Shown here one piece after another: positions 1-10,321 of a stretch of DNA of 64,000 bases (positions are counted from its first letter, which is position 1; each line of letters starts with the position of its first letter). The notes under the pieces are model-generated. The model was not told the origin of the DNA and searched no databases. It saw nothing but the letters and a program-made list of their open reading frames with translations. Source of the DNA: Sambucus nigra (taxonomy: Eukaryota; Streptophyta; Magnoliopsida; Dipsacales; Adoxaceae). The stretch lies in contig OX422215.1 in NCBI GenBank assembly GCA_949130495.1, positions 531,633,755-531,697,754 on the forward strand, given 5' to 3'. The translations under genes and the position numbers were made by a program.

Positions 1-101
1 TGGCTAAATAAATTAATCTCATGATGATTTCTGTTTGATTTAGCCTCAACAGATTGTCGAATAACTTATTAACTTCCACAGGTACAAGATTCAGTCCTGA
101 C

Positions 102-1426
102 TAGGGGTGCAACTGGTACGGTATGGTCGATAATGACCCCTTACCAATACCAAAACCACTATCTAGATGGTAAAACCGTACCGTACCAATTTACCGGCCA
201 GTACATCAAAACAAAAACCAAAACCAAATCGGCCAATTTTTCGATATTTTTGGGGTTTTTCAGTTTTGGTAATTTCGGTTTTCTCTCGGTATTTTTGGCT
301 TTTTTTCTGGAATCATAATTTTGGTTTTTCCCGATAATTTTGGTTTCAATTTGATTTATGCATTCGATAAATCTGGTATATATTTCGATATGCATTGTTG
401 ATTAAAACCTACAAATTAAAAAAAAAGACTATAAAGCGAAACTACATAAATAACTTATAAATACATTATTATCGTAAAAAAAACCATACAGCCATTTTGA
501 TACGAGAGAGTAGTGATGGCCATCAATGCAGAGCATAAGTAACTGATATTTCAGTTAAAAAAATTGAAATTAATGCAACAGGGAACATTAGTTGTCGTCG
601 CTTACTTATGCAGAGCATAAGTAACTGATATTGAAATTAACGCAATAGTTACTTATGCAGATAAGTAACTGATATTTATAGCCGAGAATATTGATTTTCA
701 TCTCTTACTTTCTTTTTCTACATATACATACACAAACAGGGAACATGGAATGTAACAGGTGGACGGATCAATGCAATAGGCGGAACGCAAATAAGAAAAG
801 GTATTTAACGCAATAGGGTGAATGCAACATGGAGAACGCAAATAAGAAAAAAAAAGTGACAAGACAAAGAAACATCAACTCCAGTGATTGAATCAGAAAA
901 AAAAATGGGACAAGAAGTAAACACAAGTTGAATCAGAAATAAAAAAAAAAGAGCAAGAAGAAGAGTTACCTTGTCCAAAGAAGGAGAGATTCTTTATTCA
1001 CCTGTCTAACTCGTGCGTGCGGCTGGCTGTTGATATGTTGTGTTGGGTTTGAAGTTAGGGTTGTGTGGCTTTTATATAGTAAAGGGAAATTAATAGTTAA
1101 GATGAGTTTAAAAAATAAAGGGTCTTGATATTTGGGTACATATAATTTTTTTGGTAATTGATATTGTAATATGTGGTAAGTTCGATATGGTATTTCGGTA
1201 CGATAAATTTGGTAATTTTGGTACGATAAATTTGGTACGATAAATCGGTACGGTAAATTCGGTAAATCGGATTTTTATATGTAAAAACCAAAAGCAACCA
1301 AATTTTTTCTGGTATTTTTGGTTTTGGTAAAATTGGTTTCGATATTTCATAATATGAAACCAAAACCATTTTTTCCCGGACCAAAATGGTACGGTACAGT
1401 AAAAACCCGTACCAGTTGCACCCCTA
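102..1426. mobile_element. Non-autonomous hAT-type DNA transposon with 8-bp TSD
   Basis: The ends are inverted repeats starting TAGGGGTGCAACTGGTACGG (102-121, complement at 1407-1426). Flanking 8-bp duplications are GTCCTGAC (94-101) and GTCCCGAC (1427-1434), with one mismatch. Beyond the perfect ends the arms stay loosely complementary for about 300 bp and are full of GGTACGGTA and ACCAAAACC words. The centre has three copies of a GCAGAGCATAAGTAACTGATA word (about 527, 611, 652). No transposase is encoded, and the short reading frames in the arms are mirror images of each other. The 8-bp duplication and the TAGGGGTG end are typical of hAT elements. Confidence 0.8.
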
Positions 1427-2036
1427 GTCCCGACGAAGGATCGATCACATTCTTAAGCTTTGAAAATATTATTAATGCTCAGCACTGTACAATTTTGTCT
1501 CGGTGGATCAGCCAGGCACTATTTATCTTACTAATACTCTGACGGATGGTCGAGCACGCTATAACACTTTAATACCCGAAATATGGTGGGGCAAGATTAT
1601 TTGTTATAATTGATGGATGCTCAAGCATTGATATTTCTTCAACTTCGTTATTATTTATCTTACTCTGATTCATATCTTGAAGGATGGTTATGCATATTCA
1701 AGATTCATCTCGGCAGAAGATCGAAAAAATATTTATTGTTATATATTTAGTCCCGAAGATATCTGACACACTAATTATATTTTATCCCCAACGGATGGTT
1801 GGTCGGAGTAATCTTTATCTATATTCAGTCTCGACAAATGGTCGACATAGTGTATTGTAAATCGACATTACATTTATTATTGATATTCAACCTTAATGAA
1901 TGGTTTGGAAATCTATTTGTTTTTAACAATGCAGGATCATTCGTAATATTTACTCGGTCCCCTCAAGCATTATTTAAAGGTCCCGATAGATGGTCGGAAC
2001 TTTCATTATTTATCTAAATTTCTCACTAGCTTCGAT

Positions 2037-2039
<3 letters not shown>

Positions 2040-2077
<38 letters not shown>

Positions 2078-2078
2078 T
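2040..2078. repeat. (AT)n microsatellite
   Basis: An uninterrupted AT run followed by a short imperfect AT/AC tail. It lies inside the inverted-motif array. Confidence 0.9.
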
Positions 2079-2299
2079 ATTATGTGAATCATCACAATTT
2101 AGCCCCAACAGACTGTTGGGCATTACCAACTGCATGTTCATCCGCTAGTCAACATTATATTTCTGGTTCAAGTTCAGATGCTCAGTTATTCTCATTATTT
2201 GATCTCTCTATATATAATCGGTATTATATTGTAATAAAGTCCCGACGAAGGGGCGGGCGTTATTATTATTCAATGTTCGCTTCATAAGAGAGATCAGAA

Positions 2300-2802
2300 A
2301 TATTATTCCACAGTAACGGCTCTTCAAAAAGGCACCATCAAGAAATAAAACTGGTCTGCAGTATTGAAATCCATAAATACATCCTCTAAACATTACAAAT
2401 ATTCTCTTGAATTTTTTACTCTCATGTTCCACGTCAAGGATGCAATGCGACCCAGGATTATATTGTAATAGAAGGTCACGATAATTATTCATTAATGCAT
2501 AAGAAACCTTTTCATCACCATGTATATCAACAACAGTCATCTCTTTCGCATGCCATGCATGTTGATAAGCTATATCAAGACCATAATTCTTCTTCATATC
2601 TCTAACTACATTAATTGGTCTCAATAGCGGGTTATCTCTAAGATCATCAGCTACCAATGTTGAAACCAACTTGGAGGCTATCATTTTGGCTGACGGACTA
2701 CGAAAGACACCTCTACATGTATGCTCATTATTCATTGCACGTACGTAAAAGTATCCATTTATTGTAGATAACGAAGCATGAATTCTCCACATGCAATTCT
2801 CA
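2300..2802 (-). pseudogene. MULE (MuDR-type) transposase, C-terminal fragment
   Basis: Read on the minus strand, this matches the middle of plant Mutator-like transposases. It has the CMWRIHAS segment of the MuDR N-terminal domain, then an HTC segment, then the start of the MULE catalytic domain with FLDGAFLKSRYCG, whose D is the first acidic catalytic residue. Translation loses family resemblance at about 2300, so the rest of the DDE domain and the SWIM finger are gone. The reading frame continues without shift into 12982-13170 once the LTR element between them is ignored. The element therefore inserted into a coding exon. Not functional: it is split, truncated, and carries a stop in the other half. 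Confidence 0.82.
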
Positions 2803-5494
2803 TGTAATAACCCTCGCTCATGAGAACGTAATTTATATTAATTACTAGGTATGGTAATTAGATATAAGTTTTTGGTTATGAATTGAGTGCTAATTTAATG
2901 AAGAAAAGTTAATATTCACCATGAGTTTGCATATATACCATAACTATGGGTGAATATTGCTATGTTATGCTTATTAATATCATATGAATTAAAATGATAA
3001 TTGGCTTAATAATGAGACCGGAACTTAAATTGAATTATAAAATGTTCAAATGAAAATTTGGAGGCCGTAGTTGATTCCGGAACGTGCGAGATAGTCAGAT
3101 ATTGTGCCATTAAGTGTTTGGAGATTTTGGGCATTTTTGACTGATTATGCCTTAAATATACAATTGCGTATTATTTTATCGCAATATCGATCAATTAAGT
3201 TGGGATTTTGACTAAAGCCACGACTTAGTCTTACTAAGTCTTCTAATTTCACTCCTAAATCTAGAGAGAGCTTGAGAGAAGAAGAGAAAGAGTAGAGAAA
3301 GGAGAGGATATTGAAGATTTAAGAAGGATTCTTACTCCCACACCAAGAAAATCTGCATTTTCTACATTGAGGCAAGTTTACTACTTGCTATTTATGGTTT
3401 AAGATAAATGATTTGTGTGAGAATGATGTATTTGATTATGGTTTACTAGTTTAGGGTTTGGATGTTGGTTGGTTTTGAATCATTAAAGGATAATTGAATG
3501 ATTGTTGATGTCGATGGTAGTGGTAGTAGCATTTATGTTGTGTGGGTGAGAATAAATGAGTTGGTTTGAATGGATTAGAGTTTGGGATGAAATTGGAGTC
3601 CAAGACTCCATAAGCAAAATTAGGAATTTCTGCAGAACCGAATCGATTCGGCCTAGTCGAATCGATTCGTTGCTAGACAGTTTCGAGGGTTGGGTGAACC
3701 GAATCGATTCGGCTTGGTCCGAATCGATTCGGCAATTATGCAGAAACCAATCTTCCTGACCGAATCGATTTGGATGGTACGAATCGATTCGGCAATTATG
3801 CAAAATCCCATATTTTCTGGCCGAATCGATTCGGAAACCCTGCACTTTTTCAATTTCTTTTCTTTTTTAATTTTAACCCTTTTCTTTAGGACTAGTAATT
3901 AGGGACCTTCTTAAATGAAGTAAATATAGGGTCTTAGAGTATTAGTTGATTTTGGTCGACACCCTAGACTCGAAGGGGTTCATCTAGGGTTCATTTCAGG
4001 GTGGGAGGTTTAAAGTAATGTTCAGGCATTACTTCTCTCGTATAGTTTTATAATAGCCTAGGAGATCTTAGAGTCAAATTTGGAGACTTTAGGAGTTATT
4101 GTGAGTTAGGTTTGACTTGATGGTCTATTATGAAGCCAAAAAGGAGGCTTTGGAAAATAATTTGGGGAGTCTAACTATTTATCGAGGTTGTTATGCTGAT
4201 ACGAAATACGTATAGTTCCGGATGACCTTAATGCATTTGATAAAATGTAAAATAGGAAAAATAAATGATAATTTACTAAATCAGGTAATGGAAATTAATA
4301 AAATGGATGATACACACCTCTCTAAATTCCATCTTAAGGGAAGTTCGTGCGTGAGGTGAAGCTCCATGGCTAATGAATGCAGGGTGGATATAGTCCTAGG
4401 CCATATGAGCGCTTGTTTTATATTTTCTGTGATGGGTAGGAGATTTCGGGTGTGGTCTTGACTATCCTGCAGGCATATGGCCGCTTCCCGACGTTCGATA
4501 GGATCCCAGGTTGTCTTATGTTAGGCCCTGGAAGATGATGGTTATTTAGGGGCGCGCACAGTGGGGAAACCCGGACGGGCGGTCTTAGAATCGTTATATA
4601 CATATTTATAACTATTCTATTATCGAGTTGGACTCGATGGAACATTAATGCCATAAAGAGCAAAGTATATGCCACAAAGAGCGTATTATTGAGATAAGTT
4701 CCATAAAGAGCAAATGGTAATCCTTGTATTCCTGATAAGGAATGGAAAGAAGACGGAAATGAAAATGATGAAAGATGAAAAAGGCTTATAAGTACTTTTA
4801 TTTCTTTGTATAATTGAATTTCATTTTAATAATCATTTAAACTGGCTTAGTTCTTTATATGATGTTACCATGCTAGAATATCATCCATACTTACCTGTCC
4901 ATTATTGTCATACCTGTTATTTATCTAGTGATCATATAAAACCGACCTCTGACCGGTTCTTCATTTTCGTGTTATGTATGTATCTTCTATATTCGTTCAG
5001 GTGTTCCGTCGCAAGGTCGCCCGTAATGACTTTCCTTTCTCTGAGTCTTTTGAGGAGCCGTGACATTTTGCGGGTATTCACAGGATATTTTGTGTAGACG
5101 CCTCTATTATTGTTTTCTAGCTAAGATCAGTTTTATTCGGGCGTGTGGCCCAAATGGTTGTAATTGTATAAATGATGTATTATGTAACACTTGAAACTTG
5201 TTGTATATTGTATGGATTGTATCGACCGACGCTTTATACGGTCCTTTCTTATCTATTGGATTACATATATATGTTTGTGAGAGTTTCCACCCTCTTTTTC
5301 TATTATGGGTTGTTGAAAGTGTTTTCTTTAAATTACAAACTAAAATTTTTTATAACCCATTTTCTGTAATATTGTGTGGTTATTCCTGATACTCTGTATG
5401 ATAATGTGATGTTGAGAATGACATCTATCCATGATTCCTGTTTCCTCGGGGTTTAGGGCTGGCCACCCTTTATTTCGGATAGCGGGTTGTCACA
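2803..5494 (+). repeat. 5' LTR of the Tekay-like element
   Basis: Starts TGTAATAACCC and ends GGTTGTCACA; 2692 bp, long for an LTR. It contains the palindrome array at 3638-3834 and a short tandem of CCATAAAGAGCAAA words (about 4650-4711). It is 32 bp longer than the 3' LTR, mainly because the palindrome array has an extra unit. Confidence 0.93.
3638..3834. repeat. Paired CCGAATCGATTCGG palindrome array (5' LTR)
   Basis: Seven copies of the palindrome CCGAATCGATTCGG, or one-base variants. Six of them sit in three pairs whose members start 19-20 bp apart; the seventh stands alone. Pairs are separated by about 50-60 bp. A spacer word CAATTATGCA follows two of the pairs. Confidence 0.9.
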
Positions 5495-5496
5495 GA

Positions 5497-5509
5497 TGGT
5501 ATCAGAGCA
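5497..5509 (+). promoter_or_regulatory. Primer-binding site, tRNA-iMet
   Basis: TGGTATCAGAGCA begins two bases after the 5' LTR. It is the complement of the 3' end of plant initiator tRNA-Met. Confidence 0.92.
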
Positions 5510-5674
5510 TCAGGTTCTAGAGTCTTTAGGATCTATGCGGACTTGTCACGTTCTACCATAGCGTTCTTTGATATAAAGCTTAATGTTAGGATTGTATTGT
5601 TGCTTATGTATGCGATCTTCTGCTAGATAGATTGTTTTATATTATATTCTAACTCTATCTCTTCTCTATCTCAG

Positions 5675-6975
5675 ATGCCTCCAAATAGAGGACGGCCCGC
5701 TAGACGCAATAGGGTTGTCGAGGATGAGGTTGGTCCTCCACCACCGCCACCGGGGAATATCAGTGCCGCTGATGTGGCAATTATCGTGGCCCAAGCTGTT
5801 AATGCAGCGATGACTGCAGTGGCACAACAAATGCCATAAGATCAAGCGAGGGGACAAGAGGCACTAGTTCCTATGAGACCTTCTCAGTGGGAACCGGTAA
5901 GAGAGTCTTTCCTAAAGGGTCATCCCCCAAAATTTTAGGGAGGTTCGGACGTTATAAAGGCAAACCAGTGGAAGAAGGACATGCAGCGCCATCTTAGGAT
6001 GGTGGAACGTAATGAGGAGAAAAAGCAAATCCTCGTTACCTTTAAGCTTGTCGGGTCGGCCTTACACTGGTGGGAGTCAATAACGACACTCAAACAAAGG
6101 GATACAATGTCAATCACCAATTTTTGGGCTTTTTTTTATGGAAAGTATTTCCCTCCCGCAGTTCAAAGGGAGATGCAGAGGAAGCTTCAAGATTTAGTAC
6201 AAGGGGAGAGATCGGTTGCCGAATATGAAGAGGAGTTTACCCGATTATCAAGCTTTATACCGGATGAAGTGACTCCGGAAGCGAAGAGGATCTCCAAATT
6301 TGTAGGAGGTTTGCATTGGCGAATAAAACAACCTTTTCTTGGAAATCTATCTTTGGTAACCTTTGGGGACATGATGAATGCTGCTTTACTTCACTGTCAA
6401 GAGCATTGATTATTTGTGCAAAACAATACGAAGGCTGTAGCAATAGGGCAAGTGGTGAAACCGGGAGGTAATGGGATTGGAGGGGGAACATCTTCTTCGT
6501 CCCAATCCTCGGGGAACAAGCAGAAAGAGAGGGATCCTCAGCAAGGGGAATTGTTCAAGCATCAACGTTTTGGTGGGTTTAATGCTGGTAGAAATAATAA
6601 TAATAAAAATAATAACAGGTCGGGTCAAGGCGGACAACAACAACAGGGAGGTAGAGGTGGAAATGGAGGTAGGGGCCAGCAGGGCCGGGGTGCGGGGCAA
6701 TTTCGAAACAATCAAGGTAGGAATCAGGAGAATGCGGCTAATAAATGTTTTCAGTGTGGGGAGTTGGGCCATTATAAAAGGGCGTGTCCTCAGTTGGTTG
6801 GAGGGCATCTTCCTAGGGCTCCACAACAGCCGTATGTACAGTTTCTTCCCCAGACACCTAATCCGATTGCTCCTCCTCAGCAGGGGCAACTGCAGTATGG
6901 ACGGGTTTACCATATTCAGGAAGCTATGCTTCCTCCACCCCCTCCGGCACCGCCAGCAAGTTTTTCATTCATGAG
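5675..6975 (+). pseudogene. Gag of the Tekay-like element
   Basis: Begins with ATG at 5675 (MPPNRGRPARR), followed by a proline run and an alanine-rich helix. The retrotransposon gag domain covers about 5975-6400 (WKKDMQRHLRMVE, HWWESI, FWAFFYGKYFP, EYEEEFTRLSSF). A Gly/Asn/Gln-rich linker leads to a CCHC zinc knuckle, CFQCGELGHYKRAC, at about 6748. Stops interrupt the frame at 5837, 5936 and 6407, and a frameshift at about 6920-6978 separates gag from protease. It would form the particle and package RNA if intact; here it is dead. Confidence 0.9.
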
Positions 6976-6978
6976 CTT

Positions 6979-7725
6979 ATGGGTCGAGTACTATTTGATA
7001 CGGGTGTTACACACTCCTTTATTTCTAAGAGTTTTGCTCAGACCACCGGTTTGATAAAATCTGTTGAGAGTACTTTCACTAGTGTTGAATCCTCTATGGG
7101 TGATGGTTCATTGATTTTCTTTATTTGTAAAAACGTTGGGATTAACCTTGGTAACTTGTGTTTTGAGGCCGAATTGGTCGTCCTTGACATGGTTGGGTAT
7201 GATGTAATATTGGGTATGGATTGGCTAGTGAAATACCGCGCGATAGTAAATTGTTATGGGAAAAGCATAGTTTTTGCAGTTCCGGGACAAGAAATGTTCC
7301 TGGTCGTTATGCCTTGTATGGAAGGGAGTACGAGTGCTTATTTATATTTTATTGCGGAAGATGCATCTAGGGATGTTGTGGTTCCCCTAAATTCTCTTCC
7401 GATTGTTAGAGATTTTGAAGATGTTTTTCGGGAGATACCGTGATTACCTCCAAGTCGGGAGATAGAGTTTGTGATTGATTTAATGTCGGGAACTCGACCG
7501 ATTGCTAAAGCTCCGTATCGAATGGCTCATGTGGAGATGATGGAGTTGAGAGATCAAATTCAGCAGCTATTGGAGCAGGGATTTATTAGGAGTAGCACAT
7601 CGTCATGGGGTGCTCCGATATTGTTTGTGAAGAAAAGAGACGGTTCTCTCCGGTTATGTGTGGACTATATAGAGTTGAATAAAGTCACCATCCGGAATAA
7701 ATACCCTTTTTCCTCGCATCGATGA
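6979..7725 (+). pseudogene. Protease and N-terminal reverse transcriptase of the Tekay-like element
   Basis: The aspartic protease shows GRVLFDTGVTHSFI (DTG active site; the usual DTGAT has become DTGVT) and YDVILGMDWL. A TGA at 7441 replaces the Gly codon of the conserved EIPGLPP stretch. RT fingers follow: [40 protein letters not shown]. The frame breaks at about 7715-7735, where the sequence shifts to the frame used downstream. Confidence 0.88.
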
Positions 7726-7734
7726 TTTTTTTGA

Positions 7735-8720
7735 CCAACTTAGGGAAGCATCATACTTCTCCAAAATCGATTTGAGGATGGGGTATCATCAATTGAGGAT
7801 ACGGGCGCAAGATGTATCCAACACTGCATTTCTGACCCGTTATGGATCCTATGAATTCTGGGTTATGCCCTTTAGGCTAACCAATGCTCCTGCTATATTT
7901 ATGGATCCTATGAACAGGGTGTTTCGGGATTTCCTTGACCAGTTTGTTATTGTGTTCATCGATGACATCCTAGTCTATTCTCAGACAGAGTCGGACCATG
8001 CTACTCACTTACGGTTGGTCCTGCAGAGATTGAGGGATCACAAATTGTATGCAAAGTTTGAGAAATGTGGATTTTGGTTGAAGGAAGTTCAATTTCTGGG
8101 TCATGTGGTGTCATCCCAGGGGGTATCTGTGGATCCTAGTAAGGTGATTGCGGTGAGAGAGTGGGGTCAGCCCACGACACCTACTGAGGTTCGCAGTTTT
8201 CTGGGCTTGGCGGGTTATTACCGTCGATTTATTAAGGGTTTTTCAAAAATCGCTAGCCCGTTGACAAATTTAACCCGAAAGGGAGTGAGATTTGTTTGGA
8301 ACAGTTCATGTCAAGCTGCATTTGATGAGCTCAAAGATAGATTGACTTCGGCTCCAGTCCTTGCATTTCCAAAACCGGGATTGGAATACCTAGTCTTAAC
8401 CGATGCATTTCTTCAAGGGTTAGGAGGTGTTCTTCAGCAAGAAAGACAAGCTATTGCTTATGCTTCTCGTAAGTTGAAGCCTCATGAAAGAAATTATCCG
8501 GTGCATGACTTAGAGTTCGCCGCAGTTGTCTTTGCCTTAAAGATATGGAGGCACTATCTCTTGGGGGAGAAGTTTAGTCTTTTCACAGACCATAAATCGC
8601 TGAAATATTTATTTTCCCAAAAGGACTTGAATATGCGTCAGCGACGTTGGTTGGAGTTTGTGAAAGACTAAAAATTTGATATCCATTATCATCCTGGAAA
8701 GGCGAACGTAGTAGCGGATG
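7735..8720 (+). pseudogene. Reverse transcriptase and RNase H of the Tekay-like element
   Basis: RT palm and thumb with the catalytic FIDD box (about 7953-7965), [17 protein letters not shown], and [13 protein letters not shown] at the RT-RNase H junction. RNase H follows from about 8300 ([42 protein letters not shown]). In the first RNase H motif the usual DAS is DAF. A TAA at 8669 interrupts the conserved KDYxFDIHYHPGKAN segment, which resumes in frame. Confidence 0.9.
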
Positions 8721-8905
8721 CCTTGAGTAGGAAGCCCGAGGGAGACTTAGCTAATGTGTGGAAAGCTAAGTGGAGAGAGCTCAGTCAGGAGGATGCGGGG
8801 GTAAGAGCATTCATTTCTGTGATGACCGTTACTCCTATGATTATAGCGAGTATTATGGAAGCCCAGGGAAGAGATAAGGGTTGTCAAGACCATATACACT
8901 GACTG

Positions 8906-10123
8906 TTGTTCGAGGGAGCGGAGTCATACTCGATTGGTTCTGAGTGCGGACTACGCTTCCATGGAAGACTTATTGTTCCCGAAGATGGGGACTTGAGACG
9001 AGCGGTGATGGCGGAATCTCACAGGTCAAAGTTCACGGTACATCCAGGTGGGGACAAGATGTACCAAGATATGCGCCGTCAGTATTGGTGGGCTGGTATG
9101 AAGAGGGATATCTCAGAGTTTGTATCCCAATGCACTACTTGTCAGTTGGTTAAGATTGACCACCAACGACCGACAGGTTTGTTGCAACCGCTGGAGATTC
9201 CTGCAAGGAAATGGGAAATCATTTTGATGGACTTCATTATGGTCTTACCTAGATCACAGAGAGGTCATGATTCGATCTAGGTGATCGTCGACCTTTTGAC
9301 TATGTCGGCACACTTCTTGCCTGTACGTACGGATTATGATACCGCTCGCTACGCCCAATTATTCATCGAGGAGATCGTTAGACTTCATGGGGTACCTTTA
9401 AATATTGTTTCTGACCGAGATAAAATATTTGTGTCCCACTTTTGGCAAAGTTTTCAAGAGGCCATGGGAACTGAGTTGAAGTTAAGCTCTTCCTATCATC
9501 CTCAAACAGATGGCCAAACTGAAAGGGTAAACCAGATGTTGGAGGATATGCTTCGTATGTGCATGCTTGATTTCATGGGCGGTTGGGAACAATACCTCCC
9601 ATTGGTTGAGTTCGCTTATAACAATTCATACCAATTCACCATTGGAATGGCGCCCTATGAAGCTCTTTATGGTCGGCCATGTAGGTCTCCCGCTTGTTGG
9701 TTGGAAGTGGGTGATAACAAATTTCTTGGACCTGAAATGATCCAAGACACTTCTTCAAAGATTGAACTTATTCGAAATCGCATTCGAATAGCCCTAGACC
9801 GTCAAAAGATCTACGTCGATGCGGGTAGGAGACACATGGAGTTAGAGGTTGGAGACCAAGTGTTGGTGCGAGTGTCTCCAATGAAGGGCATTAAACGTTT
9901 CGGGAAGAAAGGAAAGCTTGCACCGCATTTTGTTGGACCTTTCCCAGTTATTGCAAAAATTGGTCCCGTGGCGTATCAACTTGCTTTACCGGAGCCTTTG
10001 CAACAAATTCACGATGTATTCCATGTCTCCTCTTTGAAGAAGTATAAGAGATGCGAAGGTGCCCTTTGGCACATTCCTTTCGAGGATATTGACTTGCAAC
10101 CCGACGTTTCATATGAAGAATAA
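8906..10123 (+). pseudogene. Integrase of the Tekay-like element
   Basis: The zinc-binding HHCC domain is visible (HPGGDKMYQDMRRQYWW, then CTTCQ). The catalytic core follows, with D in the LMDFI segment, D in IVSDRDKIF and E in HPQTDGQTERVNQMLED. A TAG at 9278 replaces the Trp codon of the conserved DSIWVIVD. The C-terminal GPF/Y-type module (HFVGPFPVIAKIGPVAYQL, FHVSSLKKY) is present. A TAA ends this part at 10121-10123, just before the chromodomain. Confidence 0.9.
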
Positions 10124-10297
10124 CCGATTGCTATTCTTGAGTACGGGGAGCGTAAGTTGAGGTCCCGTGTGGTGCCCTTGGTGAGAGTCCAATGGAGTCA
10201 TCACAATGCGAAAGAATCAATATGGGAGCGTGAGGACGAGATGCGGGAGAAATATCCACATCTTTTCTTACAAGGTACGCCTGAATTTTGGGGATAA
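10124..10297 (+). pseudogene. Chromodomain at the Pol C-terminus
   Basis: In frame with the integrase after a stop: PIAILEYGERKLRSR, then VPLVRVQWSHHN and ESIWEREDEMREKYPHLF, ending at TAA 10295-10297. This is the C-terminal chromodomain of Tekay/Del-type chromoviruses, which steers integration to particular chromatin. The aromatic positions are partly kept, but no functional protein can reach it. Confidence 0.8.
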
Positions 10298-10308
10298 AAT
10301 TCCCTCAT

Positions 10309-10320
10309 AAGGGGGGGAGT
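10309..10320 (+). promoter_or_regulatory. Polypurine tract
   Basis: AAGGGGGGGAGT lies directly before the TGTAATAACCC start of the 3' LTR. It is the expected plus-strand DNA primer. Confidence 0.9.
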
Positions 10321-10321
10321 A

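Larger units (their letters stand above)
1..2290. repeat. Array of degenerate inverted-repeat motifs (CCGAC-gaatg-GTCGG type)
   Basis: About fifteen short motifs of the form GTCCCGAC-N5-GTCGG recur every 35-70 bp in AT-rich sequence. Examples lie near 44, 1427, 1539, 1574, 1676, 1708, 1750, 1785, 1828, 1890, 1980, 2102 and 2239. Each is a small inverted repeat. Some copies have CCAAC paired with GTTGG (1787-1803, 2103-2120) instead of CGAC with GTCG, so both arms have changed together. The array stops where the MULE transposase remnant begins (about 2300) and is broken by the hAT insertion at 102-1426. It resembles the subterminal repeat arrays of DNA transposons, but no terminal inverted repeat was found to prove that. 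Confidence 0.55.

Noticed and set aside
3638..3834. Possible CRISPR-like array of regularly spaced repeats
   Set aside because: The repeats are 12-14-bp palindromes with irregular short spacers inside plant LTRs, and no cas genes are present.
3483..3902. Open frames on both strands rich in NRFG/RIDS/ESIR residues, also at 11083-11388, 23656-24047 and 63258-63488
   Set aside because: They are translations of the repeated CGAATCGATTCG palindrome inside LTRs. Any frame through it stays open, and no protein family matches.
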